NCBI RefSeq assembly: GCF_003704105.1
Contig: NZ_QUOQ01000003.1
Location: 310,001-374,000, forward strand
DNA: 64,000 nucleotides
Origin: Brevundimonas lutea
Lineage (GTDB): Bacteria; Pseudomonadota; Alphaproteobacteria; Caulobacterales; Caulobacteraceae
Direction: 5' to 3'
Numbering within the stretch: the stretch's first letter is position 1; each line of letters begins with the position of its first letter. Below are positions 8,343 to 16,142 of the stretch, one piece after another. The notes under the pieces were generated by a model, which was not told where the DNA came from, ran no database searches, and worked only from the letters and a program-made list of their open reading frames with translations. A program made the position numbers and the translations under genes.

Positions 8343-9953
8343 CAAATCATCGGCCTGACGCTCCAGGTCGTCGGCCTGCTGAGCCAGGCGCGGCGCCAGG
8401 GCGGCCAGTTCGGCGTCGGTCACTTCGTTTCCGCGCTCGCGGTTCTTGACGATCTGCTCGGCGCGATAGGCCGGATCGCGCAGCCGCACGGACTCGACCC
8501 GCATCTGATCCGCGCCCTTGCGCATCTGTTCGGCGCCATTGCGCATCTGCACGCGCGCCTCGACCATGTGTCGCTGGGCGTCTTGCTGAGCCCGGGCCGC
8601 GAGGACGCGGGCATGCTCGCCCATCGCCTCCGCGTGCACCCGCATGCGTTCGCCGTGGGCGCGCGCCTCGTCGCCGCGACGACGCGCATCCGCGGCCGCA
8701 GACTCCGCATGACGGCGCGCCTCCTCGCCCCGTCGCCGCGCTTCTTCGCCATGCGCCCGGGCCTCGGCGGCCCGGCGGCGGGTCTCCGGCGTCGCCTCCT
8801 GCACGATCACATGCGAGGTGCGATGGAACAGCGGAGCCGGCGGCGCGGGCGGCGCGGGTGGGGGCGCCGGCGGGGCGGGAGGAGCCGGAGGCGCGAAGCC
8901 GACCAGAGCTGGCGCGGGAGGCGGTGCGGGCGGCGCCGGGGGCGCGGGCGGCATGGGCGGCGCTTCGCCGTCGCCCAGATAGATGATCTCCGGCTCGGCC
9001 TGAGGTGCGACCTGGCTCGCGATCTCCACGGCGGCGAGCGGCGTGGCGACGGCGACGAGACCCAGGGCGGTCAGGGCGACAGCGAGGCGGCGGCGGGGGG
9101 CGGGATGGTCGGTCATGATGGCGGCGATCCTTGTCTTGAGGGTGCGGACGTCGGCGGCCATGGCGGTCGCGGCGACGGGTGAGGGTTGGGAGGCGAGACG
9201 GACCAGCGTCCGGGCGTAGGCCTGACGGTCGACGCTCTCGAGGGCGACGGCGTCGGCCGCCTCCTCGGCCTGCTCCGAAAGGGTCCGGTGAAGCATCCAG
9301 ACCAGCGGATTGAACCAGAACAGCGCCAGCGCCAGCCGCGACAGCAGCAGGAACAGCCAGTCGCGACGTCTGAGATGGGCCAGTTCGTGGGCGAGGATGG
9401 CCGAGGCGGCGACCTCGTCGCGCTCGCGGCTGGCGGGGTCGATCAGGATGGCCCCGGAACGCAGGCCCCAGCTGAGCGGCGAGACGATTCTGTCGCTTTC
9501 GACCAGACGGGGTCGAGGCTGCGGCGCCAGTCGTTCCAGCGCGCGGCGCCAGGCGGCCGGCGCCGCCCTGCCCTCGCCTGTCCAGACCATCAGGGCGGCG
9601 ACACCCAGGCCGAACCGTCCGGCCACGATCACCGCGCCGAACAACCAGGCCACCGCGGCGGCGACGCCCCAGCCGGGCCAGACCACCGACCCGGTCACCG
9701 TGACACCGCCAACGGGCGGCGCCGCGCCCTGCCAGACGGCGGCGATCACGGGCTCGGGCGGCGGCAGCAAGGCCCACTGCAGAGCCGGACCAAAGGCCAT
9801 CAGCAACGGAAGAACCAGCAGGGCGATCACCGCCGCCCGCAGCACATCCACCCGGTCGATCGCCCGTCGGCCGACCAGCCGCGCGGCGATCAGCCCCGCC
9901 CCGGCCACGATGCTGGACTTGGCCAGCAGCGACCCGATGAGAATGGCGCTCAT
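8322..9953 (-). CDS. BlaR1/MecR1-like M56 membrane metallopeptidase with novel tail
   Basis: 543 aa. Membrane helices at about 5-25, 38-58, 95-122 and 200-222 surround a cytosolic M56 peptidase domain with zinc motif HELAH (189-193) and the downstream EEAADAVAL glutamates (about 230-238). A further helix at 291-312 leads outwards. In place of the penicillin-binding sensor domain of BlaR1 there is a Pro/Ala linker (about 331-374) and a long helical region rich in Ala, Arg, Glu and His (388-510). Expected role: sense an envelope signal and cleave the BlaI-type repressor encoded just upstream. The ATG overlaps the repressor stop (ATGA). Confidence 0.85.
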   Translation of the reverse strand: MSAILIGSLLAKSSIVAGAGLIAARLVGRRAIDRVDVLRAAVIALLVLPLLMAFGPALQWALLPPPEPVIAAVWQGAAPPVGGVTVTGSVVWPGWGVAAAVAWLFGAVIVAGRFGLGVAALMVWTGEGRAAPAAWRRALERLAPQPRPRLVESDRIVSPLSWGLRSGAILIDPASRERDEVAASAILAHELAHLRRRDWLFLLLSRLALALFWFNPLVWMLHRTLSEQAEEAADAVALESVDRQAYARTLVRLASQPSPVAATAMAADVRTLKTRIAAIMTDHPAPRRRLAVALTALGLVAVATPLAAVEIASQVAPQAEPEIIYLGDGEAPPMPPAPPAPPAPPPAPALVGFAPPAPPAPPAPPPAPPAPPAPLFHRTSHVIVQEATPETRRRAAEARAHGEEARRRGEEARRHAESAAADARRRGDEARAHGERMRVHAEAMGEHARVLAARAQQDAQRHMVEARVQMRNGAEQMRKGADQMRVESVRLRDPAYRAEQIVKNRERGNEVTDAELAALAPRLAQQADDLERQADDLARQSED

Positions 9954-10330
9954 CACCGGCCCTCCATCGTCCGAGCCCGATCGATGGCCTGTTCCAGAGC
10001 CTTGGCTTCCTCCGGCGACAGCCGGTCCGCCATGCCCAGCAGGGCCGTGGCCGCGCTGGCCGCCGAGCCGGCGAAAAAGGTGTCGATCATCCGCTGCAGC
10101 GCCCCCTTGGCCACGCTGTCGGTGCGCGGCGCGGGGCGATAGACGAACCCGTCCGTCCCCGGCTCGCGCGACACCCAGCCCTTGGCCTCCAATCGACTGA
10201 GAAGCGTGCGTACGGCCGAATCGCTGATCGGATCGGATAGGGCGTGACGGACTGTGGCGGCGGTTCCGTGTTCGAGGCGGCACAGCGTCTCGAACACTTC
10301 GCGCTCCCGTCGGGGAAGACTCTCGATCAT
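9953..10330 (-). CDS. BlaI/MecI/CopY-family transcriptional repressor
   Basis: 125 aa from the preferred ATG at 10330 (MIESLPRREREVFETL), which has GGAG six bases upstream; ATGs at 10336 and 10372 would add residues that the family lacks and would run into the operator. Winged-helix DNA-binding domain: GTAATVRHAL, SDSAVRTLLSRLEAKGWV and REPGTDGFVYRPA. The C-terminal helix ATALLGMADRLSPEEAKAL is the dimerisation and cleavage region. It should repress itself and the BlaR1-like gene, through the paired palindromes at 10341-10368. Confidence 0.9.
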   Translation of the reverse strand: MIESLPRREREVFETLCRLEHGTAATVRHALSDPISDSAVRTLLSRLEAKGWVSREPGTDGFVYRPAPRTDSVAKGALQRMIDTFFAGSAASAATALLGMADRLSPEEAKALEQAIDRARTMEGR

Positions 10331-10340
10331 GCCCATCTCC

Positions 10341-10368
10341 GCTACATGCGTAACGCTACAAGCGTAGC
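10341..10368 (-). promoter_or_regulatory. Two adjacent palindromes, likely BlaI-type operator
   Basis: GCTACatgcGTAAC at 10341-10354 and GCTACaagcGTAGC at 10355-10368 are two back-to-back 14-bp inverted repeats (second perfect, first with one mismatch), starting 11 bases upstream of the repressor ATG. BlaI/CopY repressors bind TACA-type dyads near their own promoter, so this is probably the autoregulatory operator. Confidence 0.6.
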
Positions 10369-10439
10369 GCACCGTGGCGAAAGTGTGGCGATAGGATGAA
10401 TTCGAGTTAGGGAGACTGGGACCGCGACATTACAGCACC

Positions 10440-10458
10440 TGACAATCATTCGCATTGC
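10440..10458 (+). promoter_or_regulatory. Fur-box-like site upstream of TonB receptor
   Basis: TGACAATCATTCGCATTGC lies 52 bases upstream of the TonB receptor ATG. Its ATCATTCGCATTG core resembles proteobacterial Fur boxes of the TGCAAATGATT-type dyad. If real, the receptor and PepSY gene are induced by iron limitation. Confidence 0.5.
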
Positions 10459-10509
10459 GATTGACTCGCGCCTGTCGGCCGTGATCAGGGGCGGCCAAAG
10501 GAGTTCCGC

Positions 10510-12564
10510 ATGCCCAAGTCCCTGATGTCGGCCGTCGCCGCCGGCCCCCTCTTCCTCGCGCTCGCCGCGGCGCCGGTCGCCGCGCAGGAGGCGATCGCGA
10601 CCAGCGCGACGGAACTCGACGAAATCGTCGTCGTCGGAGCCCTGACCGACGTCGTGGTCCAGCGCGACGAGATCGAACTGACCCAGGCCAACGACATCGG
10701 CGACATCTTTCGCCGGACGCCCTCGGTGGCCGTCGGCGGATCGCTGGGCATCGCTCAGAAGATCTACGTCCGGGGTCTGGAAGACAGCCTGCTGAACGTC
10801 ACGGTCGACGGCGCGCCCCAGCGCGGCACCCTGTTCCACCACATCGGCCGGGTCTCCATCGAACCCGAACTGCTGGAGACGGTCGAACTGCAGACCGGCG
10901 CCGGCGAGGCCACGGCCGGGTTCGGCGCGGTCGGCGGCGCCATCCGCTTTCGCACGGTCGATCCCACCGACCTGCTGCGCGACGGCCGCGACTTCGGCGG
11001 CATCGCCAAGGCGGGGTGGTTCTCCAATGACGGCGAGAAGTACAGCCTGACCGGCTTCGGCCGCCTGTTCGGCGACGTCGGCCTGCTGGCCTCCTATGTC
11101 CAGGTCGACCGCGAGGAGATGGAGGACGGCGACGGCCGCCTGCTGCGCGGCACGGCGGCGGAACAGCGGCTGGGCTTCCTCAAGCTCGGCGGCGACCTGG
11201 GCGGCGGCCACCGCTTCAGCCTCAGCCACGAGATGCGCGACGAGGAAGGCGAGTTCGGACAGCGGCCCAACTGGCCCGTGCTGGAAGGCGATCGCCTGTT
11301 CCCCGGCGAGGCCCAGCGACGCACCACCGTGGCCAACTATGGCTACGACGCCGGCCTGGGCTGGGACATCGAGGCCACCGGCTATTTCACCCGCACTGAG
11401 TTCACCCAGGACCGCTACGACCGCTGGGGCCTCTACGGCGCGGAGATCGAAACCTACGGCGCCGACCTGCGCGGGCGCTTCGATGTGGCGGACCATCGCC
11501 TGACGGCGGGAATCGAGCACCGCCGCGACGAGGTGGTCAGCCAGTATCTGGGCGACCCCGCGATGTGGCAGCCCTGGGCCTGGGATCCGGCGATCGGCCG
11601 CTTCGCCGAGGAAGGCAGCCTGATCGGTGTCTATGCCCAGGACCACTGGCGGCCGACTGATCGTCTGCTGATCAGCCTCGGCGCCCGGTACGACAGCTAT
11701 GAGCTGGATCAGGTCACCTACGCCGACGGGACCGACAGCGACGGCTTCAGTTTCAACGGCGGTCTCGACTACGATCTCACGCCCGACCTGACCTTCAACA
11801 TCGGCTATGCCGAGGCCTTCCGCGGCAAGGAGATCGGCGACGCCTTCACCCTCGAGACCCGCCCGGGCCGGATCTCCCTGGCTCCGGACCTGCGTCCCGA
11901 ACGGGTCGAGAACTTCGAGATCGGCCTGGATTGGGCCCGCGACGGCTGGAGCGCCTCGGCCGTCTATTACGACATGGCTATCGACGATGTGATCCTGGAC
12001 CAACTCGGTTCAGGACCGGCGCCTCAGGGGTCGAGCTATTACGAGAACGTCGGCCGCTACAGCTCCGACGGGATCGAACTGCGCGCCGGTTACCGAAGCG
12101 GCCCCTTCGCCGTCGACGGCTTCTTCAACAGCTACGATTCGCGTCTGAATGGCCGCCGGATCGAGGGCTATGAGCAGATCGCCCTGGGCAATTCTATGGG
12201 AGACAACTGGAACCTGACCGCCAGCTACGACCCGTCGGACCGGCTGGGCTTCCAGGCCAGCGTGACCCGCTATGACGACCTCAACGACATCGAGGTGCTG
12301 TATCGCGAGGTCGAGCTGGGCTTCATCGACCAGACCCAGTTCGTGGACAAGCCGGGCTATACGGTGGTCGACTTGTTCGGCCGCTGGTCCCCGTTCGCGG
12401 ACAGGAACATCGAGGTGCTGGCCGCGGTCTACAACCTGTTCGACGAGACCTATCGCCACCACGCCAGCGTGGCGGACTACAGCGCCATCCCCGGCTATGA
12501 GATCGTGCAGGGCGTCAATGAGCCGGGCCGCAACGTGCGCCTGACGGTGGCGTATCGGTTCTGA
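10510..12564 (+). CDS. TonB-dependent outer-membrane receptor, probable iron/haem uptake
   Basis: 684 aa. Signal peptide 1-25 ends AAAPVAAQ; the TonB box region is ELDEIVVVGAL. Plug domain features: IGDIFRRTPSVAVGGS, IYVRGLEDSLLNVTVDGAPQ and ETVELQTGAGEATAGFGAVG. The barrel ends in RNVRLTVAYRF with the terminal aromatic needed for assembly. AAAGGAG precedes the ATG by seven bases. The Fur-box-like site upstream and the overlapping PepSY gene downstream (TGATG) suggest uptake of a ferric siderophore or haem; the ligand cannot be told from sequence. Confidence 0.92.
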   Translation: MPKSLMSAVAAGPLFLALAAAPVAAQEAIATSATELDEIVVVGALTDVVVQRDEIELTQANDIGDIFRRTPSVAVGGSLGIAQKIYVRGLEDSLLNVTVDGAPQRGTLFHHIGRVSIEPELLETVELQTGAGEATAGFGAVGGAIRFRTVDPTDLLRDGRDFGGIAKAGWFSNDGEKYSLTGFGRLFGDVGLLASYVQVDREEMEDGDGRLLRGTAAEQRLGFLKLGGDLGGGHRFSLSHEMRDEEGEFGQRPNWPVLEGDRLFPGEAQRRTTVANYGYDAGLGWDIEATGYFTRTEFTQDRYDRWGLYGAEIETYGADLRGRFDVADHRLTAGIEHRRDEVVSQYLGDPAMWQPWAWDPAIGRFAEEGSLIGVYAQDHWRPTDRLLISLGARYDSYELDQVTYADGTDSDGFSFNGGLDYDLTPDLTFNIGYAEAFRGKEIGDAFTLETRPGRISLAPDLRPERVENFEIGLDWARDGWSASAVYYDMAIDDVILDQLGSGPAPQGSSYYENVGRYSSDGIELRAGYRSGPFAVDGFFNSYDSRLNGRRIEGYEQIALGNSMGDNWNLTASYDPSDRLGFQASVTRYDDLNDIEVLYREVELGFIDQTQFVDKPGYTVVDLFGRWSPFADRNIEVLAAVYNLFDETYRHHASVADYSAIPGYEIVQGVNEPGRNVRLTVAYRF

Positions 12565-13682
12565 TGCGCGCCGCCCGGCCCGCCATCCGGCTGTGGCATC
12601 GATGGTTCGGCCTGCTGGCCGGGGTCTGGCTACTGCTCCTGGCGGTGACCGGCTCGGCCATCACCTATTACGATGAGCTGGACAGGGCGCTGAACCCGGA
12701 CCTGCGGTCGGCGCCCGCCGCCGGCGGTCCAGCCGATCCCGCCGCCATGAGCAAGGCGCTGGCGGCGACGGAGGCCGCGCTGCCGGGCTTCTCGCCCCGA
12801 CACATCGACCTTCCCGACCGGTCGCGGGAATCGATCTGGCTGATCGGATCGGCGGAGGTCGACGGCGCGCGCACCGGCGTTCAGGCCTTCGCCGACCCCT
12901 CGACCGGCGACCTGCTGGGTTGGCGCGAGAGCGGGGTTTGGTCGCTGCATCGCCATCACATCCCCGACCTGCTCTACGGCCTGCATGTCGATCTGCTGGT
13001 GGCGCCCTGGGTGACCTGGGCGTTTGGCCTGGTCAGCCTGTTCTGGCTGATTGACCATGGACTGGCCTTGGCCCTGGCCATCCCGCGCCTGTCTCTGTGG
13101 GCCGACGCCTTCAAGCTGAAGGGGCGGGCCGGCAGCCTCCGCCGTCTGTTCGACTGGCATCGGGCGCCCGGCATGTGGGCGTGGCCGGTGACGGCGGTGC
13201 TGGCTCTGACGGGCGTCACCCTGGCCTGGCCCGACGACAGCCGCGACGCCGTGCGATGGGTCACCCCGGTGTCCGAGCGCCTCGACTTCACCCTGCCCGA
13301 TCGACCCGTCGCGACGCCGTCCGTGACCGTTGAACAGGCGTTCGCCACCGTGGCGCCCCTGGACCGGATCGACAGTTTTCGCCCGCTGCCGGACAAGGGC
13401 GTCTATGCGGTGCGCACCTTCGATCCGCGCGACCTCGACTATCAGGGTCGGCTCTGGACCTATGTGGACATGACCACGGGCGCGGTCGTCGCCCGCCGCC
13501 ACGACAATGGAGATGGCGCCGGCGACGCCTTCTTCGCCTGGCAATATCCGCTGCATTCAGGCCAGGCCTTCGGCGAGGTCGGCCGCGCCCTGGTCTTCCT
13601 CGGCGGCGTGGTCACCGCCGGACTCGCCTGGACCGGGGTGCTGCTGTGGTGGCGACGTCGGCGGCGGTCGAGACCGGCCTAG
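12564..13682 (+). CDS. PepSY-associated transmembrane protein, iron-uptake reductase type
   Basis: 372 aa with the PepSY_TM plan: an N-terminal helix in HRWFGLLAGVWLLLLAVTGSAITYY, a periplasmic PepSY domain, two central helices around LLVAPWVTWAFGLVSLFWLIDHGL and GMWAWPVTAVLALTGVTLAW, a second PepSY domain (VTVEQAFATVAPLDRI) and a final helix VFLGGVVTAGLAWTGVLLWW. Conserved His residues (HRWFG, LHRHH, HVDLL, DWHRAPG) fit haem or metal contacts. Such proteins often work with TonB receptors, reducing the ferric ligand in the periplasm. ATG overlaps the receptor stop; the 3' end overlaps the convergent receptor gene by four bases. Confidence 0.88.
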   Translation: MRAARPAIRLWHRWFGLLAGVWLLLLAVTGSAITYYDELDRALNPDLRSAPAAGGPADPAAMSKALAATEAALPGFSPRHIDLPDRSRESIWLIGSAEVDGARTGVQAFADPSTGDLLGWRESGVWSLHRHHIPDLLYGLHVDLLVAPWVTWAFGLVSLFWLIDHGLALALAIPRLSLWADAFKLKGRAGSLRRLFDWHRAPGMWAWPVTAVLALTGVTLAWPDDSRDAVRWVTPVSERLDFTLPDRPVATPSVTVEQAFATVAPLDRIDSFRPLPDKGVYAVRTFDPRDLDYQGRLWTYVDMTTGAVVARRHDNGDGAGDAFFAWQYPLHSGQAFGEVGRALVFLGGVVTAGLAWTGVLLWWRRRRRSRPA

Positions 13683-15889
13683 AAGTCCATCGTCAGCCGC
13701 ACGCCCACGGTCCGGCCCTGGCGAGGCGAGGTCGTCGGCCGCGCCGAGCCGTTGAAGCCGTTGCGGGTCTCTTCGTAATACTCATCGAACAGATTGCGCG
13801 CCCACAGGCCGACGCGCCAGTTGGCGTTCGCGGGCCCCGTCGACAGGCTGGCGTTGACCAGCCAGTAGTCGTCGATGATCGAGCTGGAGCTGACCGAATA
13901 GAGCTCGTCGCGATAGCTGTAGTTGGTCTCGGCCCGCCAGTCCCAGCCCGCCGCCAGCCAATCGTAGGAGACCGCGCCGGCATAGGTCAGGGGCGGAAAC
14001 TGCAGCTGCTCGCCCGACCGGTCGTTGGTGATGATGATGTCCCAGGGCCCGTCCGGCGGATTGGCCGCGTCGGTCGCCGCGCCGTCGATGGCATCATACT
14101 CGTCGTACTCGCCGTCCTTGTAACCCAAGCTCTGGCTGATCGTCAGGCCGTCGACCGGAACCCAGGTCAGTTCGATCTCGCCGCCCAAGATGTGGGATTC
14201 GGGCACATTGGTGATCTTGCCCAGCCGGCCGACCTCGCGGTCGTACTCCAGCCCCTGAACCTGCTGGTCCGTATAATCGTAGAAGAACACCGCCGCGTTC
14301 AGCCGCAGCCGGTCGTCCAGCCAGTCCGACTTCAGGCCGGCCTCATAGGCGATGACGATCTCGGGCTTGAAGGGCGTGGCCGAGGTGGCGTTGTAGGTGG
14401 TGAAACCGCCGGACTTCACCCCGCGCGCCACGCCGGCGTACAGCAGGGCGTCGTCCGACAGCTCGTATTCCAGCCCGACGCGGCCAGAGACCTCGGACAG
14501 GTCGGTGTCATATCTGAGCTCCGGCCCGCCCGGGACGCCGCCCACCGCCGTGCCGGCGCTGGTCAGGCTGCGCTCCTCATATTCATACCGCAGCCCGCCG
14601 ATCAGGCTGAGCCGGTCGGTGAGACGATAGCTGTTGTGTGTGAAGACCCCGATCGCCTCGACGTCCTGTTCATAGGCCGTTTCGATCAGGGTTTGCCCAA
14701 AGCCGCGGAACTGGGTGACGAAGCCGCCGTCATTGGCCTCGTCGGCGTAGTGCGCGCCGACCAGCCAGTCGAACCGCCCCCCACCCTGAGACGCCAGGCG
14801 CAGCTCCTGCGAGAAGACATCGATATCGTTATAGAACCAGACGTCCGACTCCGCGAAGCGCGTGCCGTCCCAGTCGTTGTACTCATCGCGCTCGAAGCTC
14901 TGCCAGGCGGTGATCGAGGTCAGGTCGGCGAAGCCCAGATCGGCCGTCAGGCGGGCCGAGAGATCGAGACCCTCGTTGTCCCGGCCCGGATTGTCGCCGA
15001 CCTGACGACCGGACACGGCGGCCAGTTCCGGGCTGAGTTCCCAGCCCGTGATCCGCCAGGCGGTGTCGGCGGGAATGGTCGTCGTGCTTCCCGACGGCGT
15101 GTACGGGCCGAGCAGACGGAAGCCGAGCCCGTCCGACCGGTCCTGGCTCCAGGTCGCCGAAAGGTCAGCCGTCAGGGCCTCGGTCACGTCCCAGGTCAGG
15201 CGGCCGCGCACGGCGGTCTTGTCTAGATCGCCAAGCTCCTCGCCCGTGTCGCGATTGTATTGCCAGGCCCCACCCTGCTCGGCCACCGCCGCCAGTCGCC
15301 CCAGCAGACCCGGCGCGATCGGGCCTGAAATGTATCCCTCGACCTTGGCGCGGTCATAGGTCCCGTACTCGACCAGGGCGCCGACACGGGCGTCGGCGGT
15401 CGGGGCGTTGGTCACCAGATTGACCGCCCCGCCGGTTGTGTTGCGGCCATACAGCGTCCCCTGCGGCCCGCGCAGCACCTCGATCCGGGCCAGGTCGAAC
15501 AGCGCGCCCTGGGTCGTCACCGTATAGGGATGCGCCACCTCATCGACATAGACGCCGACCGTCGAGGCGTTGTTCGAGGAATATTCCCGCGCGCCGATGC
15601 CCCGGATGCGGAACTGCGGCTGCCCGCCCCCGAACTGGCTGTCGACCTCCATGTTCGGCACGACGTTCTCGATGTCGTTGATGACCAGAACCGCGCGCTC
15701 CTCCAGGGCGTCGCCGGCGATCAGGCTCAGCGCCTGGCCCACATCCTGGGCCGCCTCCTCGCGCCGCTGGGCCGTCACCACGATCTCGTCCAGCCGGGTC
15801 GCCTGTTCCTGGGTCGCCTGAGCCTGAACGGGCGCGGCGAGCGACGCCAGCAGAACGGCGCCGGACGCGCCAAACAGAAGAGCCTTCAT
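13679..15889 (-). CDS. TonB-dependent outer-membrane receptor
   Basis: 736 aa from ATG 15889 (MKALLFGASGAVLLASL), which gives a clean signal peptide ending PVQAQA; an upstream ATG at 15919 would add ten non-signal residues. TonB box region RLDEIVVTAQRREE, plug motifs FRIRGIGAREYSSNN, VGVYVDEV and EVLRGPQGTLYGRNTTGGAVN, and a barrel ending VGVRLTMDF. The plug resembles the FecA/CirA-like receptors that are expanded in Caulobacterales and Sphingomonads; the ligand is unknown. No transporter, hydrolase or regulator gene adjoins it to hint at substrate. Confidence 0.92.
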   Translation of the reverse strand: MKALLFGASGAVLLASLAAPVQAQATQEQATRLDEIVVTAQRREEAAQDVGQALSLIAGDALEERAVLVINDIENVVPNMEVDSQFGGGQPQFRIRGIGAREYSSNNASTVGVYVDEVAHPYTVTTQGALFDLARIEVLRGPQGTLYGRNTTGGAVNLVTNAPTADARVGALVEYGTYDRAKVEGYISGPIAPGLLGRLAAVAEQGGAWQYNRDTGEELGDLDKTAVRGRLTWDVTEALTADLSATWSQDRSDGLGFRLLGPYTPSGSTTTIPADTAWRITGWELSPELAAVSGRQVGDNPGRDNEGLDLSARLTADLGFADLTSITAWQSFERDEYNDWDGTRFAESDVWFYNDIDVFSQELRLASQGGGRFDWLVGAHYADEANDGGFVTQFRGFGQTLIETAYEQDVEAIGVFTHNSYRLTDRLSLIGGLRYEYEERSLTSAGTAVGGVPGGPELRYDTDLSEVSGRVGLEYELSDDALLYAGVARGVKSGGFTTYNATSATPFKPEIVIAYEAGLKSDWLDDRLRLNAAVFFYDYTDQQVQGLEYDREVGRLGKITNVPESHILGGEIELTWVPVDGLTISQSLGYKDGEYDEYDAIDGAATDAANPPDGPWDIIITNDRSGEQLQFPPLTYAGAVSYDWLAAGWDWRAETNYSYRDELYSVSSSSIIDDYWLVNASLSTGPANANWRVGLWARNLFDEYYEETRNGFNGSARPTTSPRQGRTVGVRLTMDF

Positions 15890-16142
15890 CGCACCATCCA
15901 ATCGGTCGGGCGCGCGCATGGGGCCGCGCCTTCAGGAGTGTTCAGGGGTCACGCGCCCGAATGGCGCGGATCGGCCGATGGCCCGCCCCTACTCCGGACG
16001 GCGTCTCATCGGCCCACTGCCAAGGCGGCGCATCGACGCCGCATCCATACCTTGGCCGTATGATGCATTGGTGACGCCAGATGTAGGATGCTGCAGCGCA
16101 CAACGCTAGAGGCGCGCGGACATGGTCGCGCGGAGCCTGGCT

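Noticed and set aside
8830-8960. GGCGCCGGCGGGGC-rich simple repeat
   Set aside because: It encodes the Pro/Ala linker of the BlaR1-like protein; not an independent repeat element.
13646-15226. 526-codon plus-strand frame opposite the second TonB receptor
   Set aside because: Antisense shadow; the minus strand encodes a clear receptor.
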